A DNA stretch of 64,000 nt from Prochlorococcus sp. AG-355-P16 (GTDB lineage Bacteria > Cyanobacteriota > Cyanobacteriia > PCC-6307 > Cyanobiaceae), in the NCBI GenBank assembly GCA_003278525.1, contig QCEQ01000002.1, forward strand, positions 62,001 to 126,000, read 5' to 3'. Positions 23,149 through 33,891 of this stretch are shown in pieces. Both the position numbers and the translations under genes were made by a program. Below the pieces are notes generated by a model. The model was not told the origin of the DNA. It was given only the letters and a program-made list of their open reading frames with translations, and searched no databases. Positions within the stretch are counted from its first letter, which is position 1. Every line of letters begins with the position of its first letter.

Positions 23149-24156
23149 GGTTTGTGTTGGGAATGCAAACTCTATATTATTGAGAGCAAATTCCTCAATA
23201 ATTTTTAAATTTATAGATTGTTGAGCTTCCATTGCAGCAAGATAATTATTAGTTGGTATGTAATAAACAAGTTCGAAATTAAGACTGAAGTCACCAAAAT
23301 CTGTGAAATGACACCTATCAAAAGAAGCATCTTTTGTCTCTTCAACTATTTTTTTTATTATTATTGGAATCAATTTCATAAGTTTTGGAGAGGTTTCATA
23401 AACAACTCCTAATTTATGCACTAACCTTCTTTTTTCCATTTGTGCGTAATTTGAAATTATTCCATTTGTAAGGGCGCTGTTGCTCATTACTATAACTTCT
23501 CCATTGATACTTCTTATTCTTGAGGATCTTACTCCGACCCTCTCAACCATTCCAAGGACGCCATCAGATTTTATAAACTCACCTTTTTGAAAAGGTTTAT
23601 CAAGCAAAATCGTTATGTATTCAAAAAACTCCTGAACTGGATCTTTCAAAGCTAATCCTGCTCCAATACCTCCTGCACTGAGTAGAGCCCAAATAGCAGT
23701 CATTTGAACACCTATATTTTGTAAGAAAAAGATTGAACCAATAGTCCATGTAAATGCTTTTATTAATGGAGTAAGTGAAGATATCATTGAACTGATTGAG
23801 GAATCATTAATTTTCAATGTCGATTCTGTTAAAGATCTTATTAAAACTTTATTGAGAGCTTTGATAATTATTATCAATATAAATAATTTCAGAATATTCA
23901 ATAATACAGAGATAAAAGTTATTTCATCAGCAAAAAAATAGTCAATTGAAAAATAAAATGAGAGGAGAAAACCTATTGGTTTAATAATTCCAGAGATGAC
24001 TTCAAAAATAAAATCGTCAAAATTTGTTTTTGTACGTTTGGAGATCTTTTTGAAGAATATTTTTGAAACTTTTGAAATTATTATCGACAATAAAATTCCA
24101 ATAAAAAAAATAGATATTGCCAGAAGGAAGTTTTCAGTAACTAATTTCATATTCAA
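23119..24156 (-). CDS. MscS-family small-conductance mechanosensitive channel
   Basis: 'LLSAGGIGAGLALKDPVQEFFEYITILLDKPFQKGEFIKSDGVLGMVERVGVRSSRIRS'. Confidence 0.93.
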   Translation of the reverse strand: MNMKLVTENFLLAISIFFIGILLSIIISKVSKIFFKKISKRTKTNFDDFIFEVISGIIKPIGFLLSFYFSIDYFFADEITFISVLLNILKLFILIIIIKALNKVLIRSLTESTLKINDSSISSMISSLTPLIKAFTWTIGSIFFLQNIGVQMTAIWALLSAGGIGAGLALKDPVQEFFEYITILLDKPFQKGEFIKSDGVLGMVERVGVRSSRIRSINGEVIVMSNSALTNGIISNYAQMEKRRLVHKLGVVYETSPKLMKLIPIIIKKIVEETKDASFDRCHFTDFGDFSLNFELVYYIPTNNYLAAMEAQQSINLKIIEEFALNNIEFAFPTQTLNIESNKSK

Positions 24157-24228
24157 ATAAAACCTAAAAATTTATCTCTAATAAAATTTTAAATTATCTC
24201 TAAACAACAAACCAGTCTTTATTTTTCT

Positions 24229-24798
24229 TTAACTAATTATTATATTTCTAATTTCTTTAAATTCTTTTCTATCCGCAGTTTTGCATAATTCAAAAATTAT
24301 TGATTCAGTTGTTGTTAAGATCGCCCCACTCTGATTCATTCTTTGTAATGCTATTTCATGATCTACTATATTTCGACTTCCCATGGCATCTGATATGAGA
24401 ATAACTTCAAATCCTTTTTGTAAACAACCTAAGGCAGTTTGTTGAATGCAAATATGCGTTTCGATCCCACAAACTATCAAATTACTAATTTTCTTATTTT
24501 TAAGTTCATTTAAAAAATCTTGTATATTAGCTAAGCTAAATTCCATCTTTTCAATCTTTTTAAATCTAGCTTTGGGTAATAATTCAGGGATCGTTTCTCC
24601 CAATTTGAGTGGGTTCTGTTCAGATATAAATATGTTTTCTTCTAAAATTTCGTAAGCATTTATCAGCTTTTTAATGTTCTTGATTATTGAATCCTTATTA
24701 AAAATTTGCCTTATTATTTTTTCCTGAATATCAATAATTATCAAGGCGTTTACTTTCGATGATAATTTATCAGAAGAGATTTCTTGATCATTCATCAT
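24229..24798 (-). CDS. Isochorismatase-family hydrolase
   Basis: 'ALIIIDIQEKI', 'LIVCGIETHICIQQTALGCLQKGFEVILISDAMGSR'. Confidence 0.9.
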   Translation of the reverse strand: MMNDQEISSDKLSSKVNALIIIDIQEKIIRQIFNKDSIIKNIKKLINAYEILEENIFISEQNPLKLGETIPELLPKARFKKIEKMEFSLANIQDFLNELKNKKISNLIVCGIETHICIQQTALGCLQKGFEVILISDAMGSRNIVDHEIALQRMNQSGAILTTTESIIFELCKTADRKEFKEIRNIIIS

Positions 24799-24914
24799 TT
24801 ATATATAAAGATACATTTAACATAATATTTTGAAGAACTTTAGTAAACATTTTAAATCAATAAGTTGTTTTACTCTCATCTAGAGTTATTATTGAGAATA
24901 GCCATGGGTTAATT

Positions 24915-25367
24915 TTGTCATTATCCTCTCAATACAAAGTCATCACATCTCCTCTTGGTGATGGATTACATAAAGACGGGAAAAGATTAACTCCTCAGAG
25001 GCTAAAAGTTCTTAATTTATTTGAAAATATTGGCTCTGGAAAGCATCTTAGTGCTGAAGAGGTTCATGAAAAGTTAGTTAAAACAAGCTCCAAAGTTTCA
25101 CTAGCAACAATTTATAGAACTTTAAGACTTTTAGTACAAATGGGTTTGCTTCATGAATTAGAACTCAGTGAGGGTGGACACAGATATGAATTGCTTAGTA
25201 ACGACACACCGGACCATCATCATTTGATTTGTATTAGGTGTGGAAGAACAGAAGAATTCGAAAATGAAGAAGTTTTAGAAGCAGGCAAAGTCGCAGCAAA
25301 AGTTAATGGGTTTAAACTAATTGAATCCTCTTTAAATGTAAGAGCTATTTGTCCTAATTGCATTTAG
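24915..25367 (+). CDS. Fur-family metalloregulator
   Basis: 'RLTPQRLKVLNLF', 'VSLATIYRTLRLLVQMGLL', 'PDHHHLICIRCGRTEEF', 'CPNC'. Confidence 0.93.
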   Translation: MSLSSQYKVITSPLGDGLHKDGKRLTPQRLKVLNLFENIGSGKHLSAEEVHEKLVKTSSKVSLATIYRTLRLLVQMGLLHELELSEGGHRYELLSNDTPDHHHLICIRCGRTEEFENEEVLEAGKVAAKVNGFKLIESSLNVRAICPNCI

Positions 25368-25373
25368 TAGGTT

Positions 25374-26306
25374 TTAACTTAAAGTCCCTCCACAACTTGA
25401 CCCAGCACCTGCAGTGCAAGCAAAACAATGTTCTTTTACAGCTACCCCGTAGTCAAAAGTAAATGATTCATCCAATAGATCAAAAAGTGTCTTTGGTCCT
25501 TTATCCTCTCGGAAATTTATTTGTTGGTTAAAGTCACAATCATAAATTTCTCCTAACCAATTAACACTAATTGTCTTTTTACACATAAGATTTTCTAAAT
25601 TCTTTTCATTAAAATTTTCTTTTAGTAATTTGTAATAAGTCTCTAGTTTCCCTTCTCTTCTAAGAGATTCTTCATATCTATTTATCGGCATATTAGTTAT
25701 TGTGTATAAATTATTAAAAACGATATTGTATTTTTCGAATAGTATTTTTTTATAATCCTTCTCCAATATTTCCTGAGAAGGAGGAAGAATTGGGCTTACA
25801 GGATTGTAAACAAGGTTTAACTGTAATCCATTTTCTTTTTTTCCATAGCCTAAATCATTAAGAATTTTTATGGCATTAATACTTTTTTCAAAAACCCCAA
25901 AACCCCTTTGAAAATCAACATTATTTTTTTCATAACACGGTAGTGAAGCAGTAACTATCACTTTATTCTTTGCAAGAAATTGAGGAAGATCTTCATAACC
26001 TTCTTCAAAGAAAATTGTCAAATTGCACCTGTCAATAATATCAATTTGTTTTGTGCTCAAACTGGTTATTAGATTTTTAAATTCTGGGTGAAGTTCTGGC
26101 GCACCACCTGTAATATCTAAAGTCTTGATTTTGTATTTTTGAATTATCTTTGGAATAAGAGATATCATTTCATTGGACATCTTTTCAGTCCTTAGGGGAC
26201 TCGAATTGACATGACAATGCTTACAAGCCTGATTGCATTTATAACCTATATTAATTTGCAATGTTTCTATAGGTTCTTTATATATTGGGGGGAATTTTTC
26301 TTTCAT
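25374..26306 (-). CDS. Radical SAM protein, ArsS-like (DUF3641 C-terminus)
   Basis: 'GYKCNQACKHCHVNSSP' CxxxCxxC, 'LDITGGAPELHPEFK', C-term 'FTFDYGVAVKEHCFACTAGAGSSCGGTLS'. Confidence 0.8.
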   Translation of the reverse strand: MKEKFPPIYKEPIETLQINIGYKCNQACKHCHVNSSPLRTEKMSNEMISLIPKIIQKYKIKTLDITGGAPELHPEFKNLITSLSTKQIDIIDRCNLTIFFEEGYEDLPQFLAKNKVIVTASLPCYEKNNVDFQRGFGVFEKSINAIKILNDLGYGKKENGLQLNLVYNPVSPILPPSQEILEKDYKKILFEKYNIVFNNLYTITNMPINRYEESLRREGKLETYYKLLKENFNEKNLENLMCKKTISVNWLGEIYDCDFNQQINFREDKGPKTLFDLLDESFTFDYGVAVKEHCFACTAGAGSSCGGTLS

Positions 26307-26346
26307 AAATCTATTATTAATAAATTGTCATTCGAAAATTTAAAAG

Positions 26347-27597
26347 TCAACTATTTTTTTTAAAGTTTGATCTCTTATTAGCAAGTTCAATAAACCAACT
26401 TATGTATTCTTTGGGACCATTTTTAAAAATTATGTCAAATTTTAAATTGTCATGAACATCACTGATCCCTATTAAACCAGTTTTTTTTGTAGAGGGTCTT
26501 TCAACTTCACCAGAACTACTATCTACAAAAATTATTTTATTCTTAATCCCAAATTCATCACCTAGTATTTGTATTAATTCTAGAAAAGACCTGTCACTTC
26601 CTCCTCTTGAATAACTTTTTTCATCATTATTTTTTTTTGATGTGACTGTGTCACCAACTCCTACAATCAAAGGCATATCTTCTTTTTGAATAGTTCTTTT
26701 GCATAAATCAATTTTTTCCTTAACAGAATTTGGAGAGTTTCTAAAATTAAAATTTCTCCCAAAAGGAGCTTTACCAGTTTTATCCGCAATAAATTTATTT
26801 AAAAGAAATAAAACTCCAGAATCTTTAACTGCTCCTTTAATAAGTAATTGTATGTCTGTTGATCCAATATCATCTGGAGAAGAAAGTTTAATTGTTTCTC
26901 TGCCATTTTTATTACCTAAATTTGGTGAAATATGAAGGAAAAATGAGTTTTTGAGGCCTTCGGATTCAGCTTTTAAAATGATTTCATTCATCATTTTTTC
27001 AAAACTAATTTGAATAAGCTTTCTTTTATCAGAATCTTCATGAACTAAATCAAATAGACTATTGAAATTAATCGTTGGCGAGAAGCGAGTTTCACAAATT
27101 GATTTTACCGCGTGAAAATTGATATCTTCTGGGCTAAGTTCAGGAAAAATATCTTTAACTATGAAATTAAATTTTGGTCTTATTAAACTAGGTACTTTTG
27201 ATAAAAAATTTAGTTCTTTTTCTGAGACTCCTTCAAAACTTATTTCACCATTGTTGTCTTGATACTCTACTCCACAGGCAGCTAAACCTCTTAAATATAG
27301 TTCTTTGTTTTTAGGCTCAGTAGTGCTCATTAAACTCCTCTCTATTATTCTGTTAACTCCTCTTGGACCTTCATGTTCCCCGCAAGTTAATACAAAGAAT
27401 TCCTCGGCAAATTCTTTTACTGCATAGATATATTTTGATTCTAATTCTCTAGTCATTGGATCTTTAACTAATGGGATACAAACTCCGTCAATGTCTTGAA
27501 TAAATAAGATATTTTTAGAAGAAATTAATTGATTTTGTTCATTTGAATAACTTGCCTTATATTCCATATTTATAATTATTTCCCTTTTAATTTTCAC
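26347..27597 (-). CDS. StpA-like (glucosylglycerol-phosphate phosphatase family) protein
   Basis: 'ILFIQDIDGVCIPLVKDPMTRELESKYIYAVKEFAEEFFVLTCGEHEGPRGVNRIIE' resembles cyanobacterial StpA; start may be MEYKAS. Confidence 0.7.
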   Translation of the reverse strand: MKIKREIIINMEYKASYSNEQNQLISSKNILFIQDIDGVCIPLVKDPMTRELESKYIYAVKEFAEEFFVLTCGEHEGPRGVNRIIERSLMSTTEPKNKELYLRGLAACGVEYQDNNGEISFEGVSEKELNFLSKVPSLIRPKFNFIVKDIFPELSPEDINFHAVKSICETRFSPTINFNSLFDLVHEDSDKRKLIQISFEKMMNEIILKAESEGLKNSFFLHISPNLGNKNGRETIKLSSPDDIGSTDIQLLIKGAVKDSGVLFLLNKFIADKTGKAPFGRNFNFRNSPNSVKEKIDLCKRTIQKEDMPLIVGVGDTVTSKKNNDEKSYSRGGSDRSFLELIQILGDEFGIKNKIIFVDSSSGEVERPSTKKTGLIGISDVHDNLKFDIIFKNGPKEYISWFIELANKRSNFKKNS

Positions 27598-27727
27598 TTT
27601 CTCAGAAATTATAAATTAAAAAACTCAATATTTTCAATAAATAATTTGCTATGGTCAAAAATTGCTTTAATGTAGAAAAATGTTGGTATAGGTAAGAAAT
27701 TAAAAAATTTATCAAGAGTTTCCAAAA

Positions 27728-29236
27728 ATGAAGAATAATTTCGTAGAAAACATCAAAGATGAAAAATATTTTTATTCATTGATTGAAGATATAGAGAATA
27801 GCAAAGTTGGATTTTACAGTGTTGGTTTATATCCTGCATCACTAGCATACAACTGTGCTATGCATGGAAAATCAAATAATATTCTCTTGGCTCCTAGGGA
27901 AGATAGAGATTTGTTAGGTGCTTTCTCAAATGATGTTATTTCTGATATGGATAATGAGATTATTGAAAAGATTAAGAGAATGGGGAATTATTCTTCAGAG
28001 GGGAAAATAAAGTCTTTTGATCTAAAATATCTTCTTTTGAATTGTGAAATGGTTATTCTTGCTTCAAATAGTAATCACATACAAGATGATGTTAAAAATG
28101 CTTTAGAACTTAGAAAAAATTTAAAAAGAGAAAATGTGGTTCTTGGCTGTCTAGTCGGTTCTTTTTGTATTGATAATAAAAATAAAAACCCTTTTATTCT
28201 TTGTAATAAATATCCAGATTTAGCTTTTTTTACAGGATTTCATCGTCACGGAGCTTTACGAAATCCTAATGATAGTTTTACTGCAAATTTCTGCCATCCT
28301 GATGCGCTAACAGCATTAATAGGAGCACGCATTTTGAATCAATTATCACCGAAAATTCAAGTTTCTCCTGGAGTTCACAATATTGAATGTCAATATATAA
28401 AATCAATAAAAAATATCTCATCAATATTTGCAGGTTTTGTAAATAACTTTCATTCCGATAAGCCTGGAATGCTGCCTAGCATTAATACGATTTTGTTAAC
28501 TCAATGTTTAGATCAGGCCGCATCAGTATCAATAAAAGTTAGAAAAGAAAATAAATTAGAGAATAAATATCTTTCATTAAAAGAACTTGGTTATGGTCAA
28601 GAAATAATCTGTGCAAGGGAAATAATTAATGATAAATTTTGCGAAAAAGGAGATTATACATTTTCTCAATTAAATGCTGTTAAGGCTGATGTCTTAGGAA
28701 GTATGACTCTACCAACTGAAGGAAAACCAACACGTAATTTTCAAGCAGGACAAGTTTTATCAGATATGCTTTTGCAACTCAACAGATGTCCAAAAGATGT
28801 CTCAGAATTTGTAAATTGGTGTAATAAATACTCTCTCAGTCAAGGAGGTTTAGAAGGTCTAAAATCTTTAAAATTTTGGCCAGACATTTATAAAGAATTC
28901 AAAATTAAAAATAACAATTGTTCAATGATTAATCTGATTTATTTATGCTTTAATGCTAATTCAGAAGAAAAAAAAGAAATTTATAAGGTTTTAATTAGTT
29001 CAGAAGAAATCACTAATTTTTGCCAAGAATCTGTGAAATCTGAATTATCTTTCGAACTAAATGAAAAATTAAAAGGAGATTATCTTTTTGATGATATTGA
29101 AAACTTTTATAAGAAATTATTTATTGACAAAGAGCAAAATGCCCTTAAAACAAACAAATATATCAATCAAATTTCTAAAAAAAATCCTAGTTATATCAAT
29201 GTATTGAAAATTATTAATAAATATTTTAATAATTGA
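27728..29236 (+). CDS. Conserved hypothetical; glycerol-3-phosphate/6-phosphogluconate dehydrogenase-like fold suspected
   Basis: N-term Rossmann-like 'VGFYSVGLYPASLAYNCAMHGKSNNILLAPRE'; 'VVLGCLVGSFC', helical C-terminal half. Confidence 0.45.
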   Translation: MKNNFVENIKDEKYFYSLIEDIENSKVGFYSVGLYPASLAYNCAMHGKSNNILLAPREDRDLLGAFSNDVISDMDNEIIEKIKRMGNYSSEGKIKSFDLKYLLLNCEMVILASNSNHIQDDVKNALELRKNLKRENVVLGCLVGSFCIDNKNKNPFILCNKYPDLAFFTGFHRHGALRNPNDSFTANFCHPDALTALIGARILNQLSPKIQVSPGVHNIECQYIKSIKNISSIFAGFVNNFHSDKPGMLPSINTILLTQCLDQAASVSIKVRKENKLENKYLSLKELGYGQEIICAREIINDKFCEKGDYTFSQLNAVKADVLGSMTLPTEGKPTRNFQAGQVLSDMLLQLNRCPKDVSEFVNWCNKYSLSQGGLEGLKSLKFWPDIYKEFKIKNNNCSMINLIYLCFNANSEEKKEIYKVLISSEEITNFCQESVKSELSFELNEKLKGDYLFDDIENFYKKLFIDKEQNALKTNKYINQISKKNPSYINVLKIINKYFNN

Positions 29237-29286
29237 TTATTTTTCTAATTTGCTAGAAAGTAAAGTTCTTAATTTATTTACTAATC

Positions 29287-29988
29287 TTGATTGCAGGGTT
29301 AGAATTATTATGGTTTAAAAGGTTTTTTTTGAAAAAGGAATTAACTCATCGTTCTCATGAACTTAAAGCTCTTGGTTGGAATCAAGAAGACTTAACAAGA
29401 TACGAAGATTTATGGGACTACAGTCAAAGATGGGGATTAATAAATTTAGAGAGAGAAGACAGACAGTTTTTAAAGAAGGCAGAAAAGTTACTCCCAAAGA
29501 TCCAAAATAAAAAGATATCCGTTAAAAAAACTATTGAAGAAAAATCTTATTATCTATGGTTAAATTTTTACCTTGATGAAATTAACATTTTTAGCAATTC
29601 TAATCTTCCAAAAAATAAATATGGTGTTTGGACACTCTTAATTGAAGAGGAAATAAAACTTCTCAAGGAATTACAACCAGTTATGGGTCTTCCAGATACT
29701 TTAAAAGCTAAAAATCTATTCAAAAATAGAAAAGAGCTTATAAATAAAGCTTTTAGCGAATTAGATGCTAAAAGTAATGACAAGGTTTTCAACTTTGATG
29801 AAGTTTTAAACAACTCTGAAAAAGATGTTAATAAGAATTGGAAATCAATTGCTGAAAAAGATCCTGAGGCTAATAAAACTTTTCCAATAATTGAATCTGA
29901 AAATATTGAGAAACTCAGATCTGCGATAAAAGAGGATTTGAGTACATATATGAAAGAAAATTACCCCTCATTAAAAAAGGATTTATAA
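29287..29988 (+). CDS. Conserved cyanobacterial hypothetical protein
   Basis: 233-aa ORF, no recognised motif. Confidence 0.6.
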   Translation: MIAGLELLWFKRFFLKKELTHRSHELKALGWNQEDLTRYEDLWDYSQRWGLINLEREDRQFLKKAEKLLPKIQNKKISVKKTIEEKSYYLWLNFYLDEINIFSNSNLPKNKYGVWTLLIEEEIKLLKELQPVMGLPDTLKAKNLFKNRKELINKAFSELDAKSNDKVFNFDEVLNNSEKDVNKNWKSIAEKDPEANKTFPIIESENIEKLRSAIKEDLSTYMKENYPSLKKDL

Positions 29989-30053
29989 ATATTTATCTTT
30001 TTTTTGTTTTTTTTTTGGACTTTTCTAAGTTAAATAGATATAGGTTTATTTAA

Positions 30054-31388
<1,335 letters not shown>

Positions 31389-31401
31389 GAAAGGAGATTT
31401 A

Positions 31402-32292
31402 TTGGCTTTAATAATTCCTAGTAACTATCACAAGATTAGTGATGTTGAGAAAAATCATATCTCTTGGATCGAACCAGAATTGGCAAAAAGACAGGATATA
31501 CGTCCTCTTAGGATTGGAATTTTAAATATCATGCCTTTAGGAAAGCAGTATGAATTTAACTTGCTACATCCACTTGGTTTATCTCCCCTTCAAATTGAGC
31601 CAGTTTGGATAAAGCTTAAAACTCACTCTTATAAAACTTGGGATCTTAATCATCTGAATAATCTATACATTACTTGGGAAGAAGCAAATAATCCAGAACC
31701 GTTAGATGGAATCATTATTACTGGAGCACCTATTGAACACCTTGCCTTTGAGGAGGTTAAGTATTGGGATGAATTTGTAAAAATTGTAAATGAAGCCAGA
31801 AATTCTTGTGCGAGTACTCTTGGATTATGTTGGGCTGGCTTTGCGCTGGCTTATTTGGCAGGGGTCGATAAGAAAGTTTTTGATAGGAAATTATTTGGGG
31901 TATTCCCTTTAAAAAGTCTTGTTCCTGGACACCCTTTGATGGGAACACAAGATGATGAATTTATTTGTCCTCAAAGTAGATTTGCTGGATTATCAGATTT
32001 GGAAATGGAGAAAGCCCAAAAAGAAGGGAAATTGAATTTGTTGGCTTATGGAGAAAAAGTTGGATATACAATATTTGAATCTAAAGATCAAAAACAACTT
32101 ATGCATTTAGGCCATCCTGAATATACGGTGCATAGAATTATTAGTGAAATTGAAAGAGACAAAGAAAAGGGAGATGTTCCTCCTCCTAAAAATTTTGATC
32201 CAAATAGTTCAAAAACCGCTTGGAGGTCTCATAGGAATTTGCTTTTTCAACAATGGCTTTGGTTCTGTTATCAACAAGTTAGTCTTAATTAA
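31402..32292 (+). CDS. metA: Homoserine O-acyltransferase MetA
   Basis: 'IRPLRIGILNIMPLGKQYEFNLL', 'LGLCWAGFALAYLAGV', 'LGHPEY'. Confidence 0.93.
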   Translation: MALIIPSNYHKISDVEKNHISWIEPELAKRQDIRPLRIGILNIMPLGKQYEFNLLHPLGLSPLQIEPVWIKLKTHSYKTWDLNHLNNLYITWEEANNPEPLDGIIITGAPIEHLAFEEVKYWDEFVKIVNEARNSCASTLGLCWAGFALAYLAGVDKKVFDRKLFGVFPLKSLVPGHPLMGTQDDEFICPQSRFAGLSDLEMEKAQKEGKLNLLAYGEKVGYTIFESKDQKQLMHLGHPEYTVHRIISEIERDKEKGDVPPPKNFDPNSSKTAWRSHRNLLFQQWLWFCYQQVSLN

Positions 32293-32295
32293 CTT

Positions 32296-33861
32296 TTAAT
32301 GAGCGCTTTCCACACCACCTAGTCTTTCAAATAAGTTAAGACTTTCTTTATTTAATCCTACAATTTCAACTTTAGAACCACCATTCTGGAACTTTCTAAT
32401 AATTTGCTCAAGAGCAACAACGCCACTTTGATCCCAAATATGAGCTAAAGACATATCAATTACAATATTTTCTGGATGTTCATGAATATCAAATCCTTGT
32501 AAGAAATAAATTTTACTTACAAAAAATAATTGTCCTTTTACTTTGTAGGTAGTCAAATTATTTTCTTTAGTTCTTGAGACAGTTATAACTTTTGCGACTT
32601 TTCTGCTGAAAAGGATTGCAGCTAATGCTACTCCAGCAATAACTCCAAGTGCAAGATTATGAGGTTTTGTGAGCATTGTAACCGCAAAAGTCATAAGCAT
32701 TACTGCAGTATCACTTTTAGGTATCTTTCTAATATTTTTTAATCCATTTATATCTGCTGTACTTATCGCGATCGTTATCATGATTGCTACTAAAGCAGCC
32801 ATTGGTATTGCTCCAATCCAAGACTTCAAGAGGATAATCATAATTAGAAGAGATATACCTGAGGAGAGGGTTGATAATCTAGATTTACCACCATTTTCAG
32901 TATTCATAACAGATTGCCCAACTAAGGCACATCCTGCCATCCCACCAAATAAGGATGCCACAATATTGGCGATTCCCTGTCCTCTTGCTTCTCTATTTTT
33001 ATTAGAACTTGTATCAGTTACATCGTCTAAAATGTCTTGAGTTAAAAAGGTTTCCATTAAACCCACGAGAGATATTGCAAGTGAAGTTGGTAAAATAATC
33101 CCTAATGTTTCAAGACTAAAAGGTACTTTCCCATTTTCTATTGATCCAAAAGGGAGAGAAATACTTGGTAATCCATCAGGTAATTTACCCAAATCGCTGA
33201 CTGTTGGGACATCAAGATTAAAGAATATGCTTATAAGAGTAATTACTACTATTGCGATAAGTTGCGATGGAATGACTTTTGTGATTTTTGGAAGCCCATA
33301 GATAATTACTAATCCTAGTATTACAAGAATCCAAACTACTGGAATCTGAGAGTTAATTGGATATTGACTGATAGTTTGTTCAACTAATCCTTTTGATTCT
33401 TTAATGCCTATTCCTAACTGAGGTAGTTGTGCTTGAAATATTAAAAGTGCCAATGCATTTACAAATCCACTTAATACTCCTGTTGGAACGAACCGCATTT
33501 GGTAGGCAAGTCTTAAATATCCCCAAAGAATTTGGAATATTCCAGTTAATATTCCAGCTGCAATAAGATACGGGACTCCTAATCCAGGAGCTTGTGATTC
33601 TCCATAAGCAACAAGTCCAGTCATTAAAAGAGCTGTTGAACCTGTAGCTGAAGTGATCATCCCCCTTCTTCCTCCAACAATCGCAATTGTTATAGATAAG
33701 CAAAATGCACCAAAAAGGCCAACTTTAGGATCTACTCCAGCTATACCTGAAAAAGCAATAGCTTCTGGGATCATGGCAAAAGCAACAACTAAGCCAGAGA
33801 GAATATTTGACTTTGGGTCATCTAACCAATTTTTAGATAAATATCTTGAGAAATTTGACAT
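32296..33861 (-). CDS. SulP-family anion permease with STAS domain (sulfate/bicarbonate)
   Basis: 'ILSGLVVAFAMIPEAIAFSGIAGVDPKVGLFGAF'; C-term STAS 'NIVIDMSLAHIWDQSGVVALEQII'. Confidence 0.92.
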   Translation of the reverse strand: MSNFSRYLSKNWLDDPKSNILSGLVVAFAMIPEAIAFSGIAGVDPKVGLFGAFCLSITIAIVGGRRGMITSATGSTALLMTGLVAYGESQAPGLGVPYLIAAGILTGIFQILWGYLRLAYQMRFVPTGVLSGFVNALALLIFQAQLPQLGIGIKESKGLVEQTISQYPINSQIPVVWILVILGLVIIYGLPKITKVIPSQLIAIVVITLISIFFNLDVPTVSDLGKLPDGLPSISLPFGSIENGKVPFSLETLGIILPTSLAISLVGLMETFLTQDILDDVTDTSSNKNREARGQGIANIVASLFGGMAGCALVGQSVMNTENGGKSRLSTLSSGISLLIMIILLKSWIGAIPMAALVAIMITIAISTADINGLKNIRKIPKSDTAVMLMTFAVTMLTKPHNLALGVIAGVALAAILFSRKVAKVITVSRTKENNLTTYKVKGQLFFVSKIYFLQGFDIHEHPENIVIDMSLAHIWDQSGVVALEQIIRKFQNGGSKVEIVGLNKESLNLFERLGGVESAH

Positions 33862-33891
33862 TTTAAGTTTCTTTATAATTAAGAAGTTACC

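Noticed and set aside
32669-33703. Antisense or alternate-frame ORFs over the SulP gene (123 aa, 100 aa)
   Set aside because: Shadow ORFs of a conserved membrane protein
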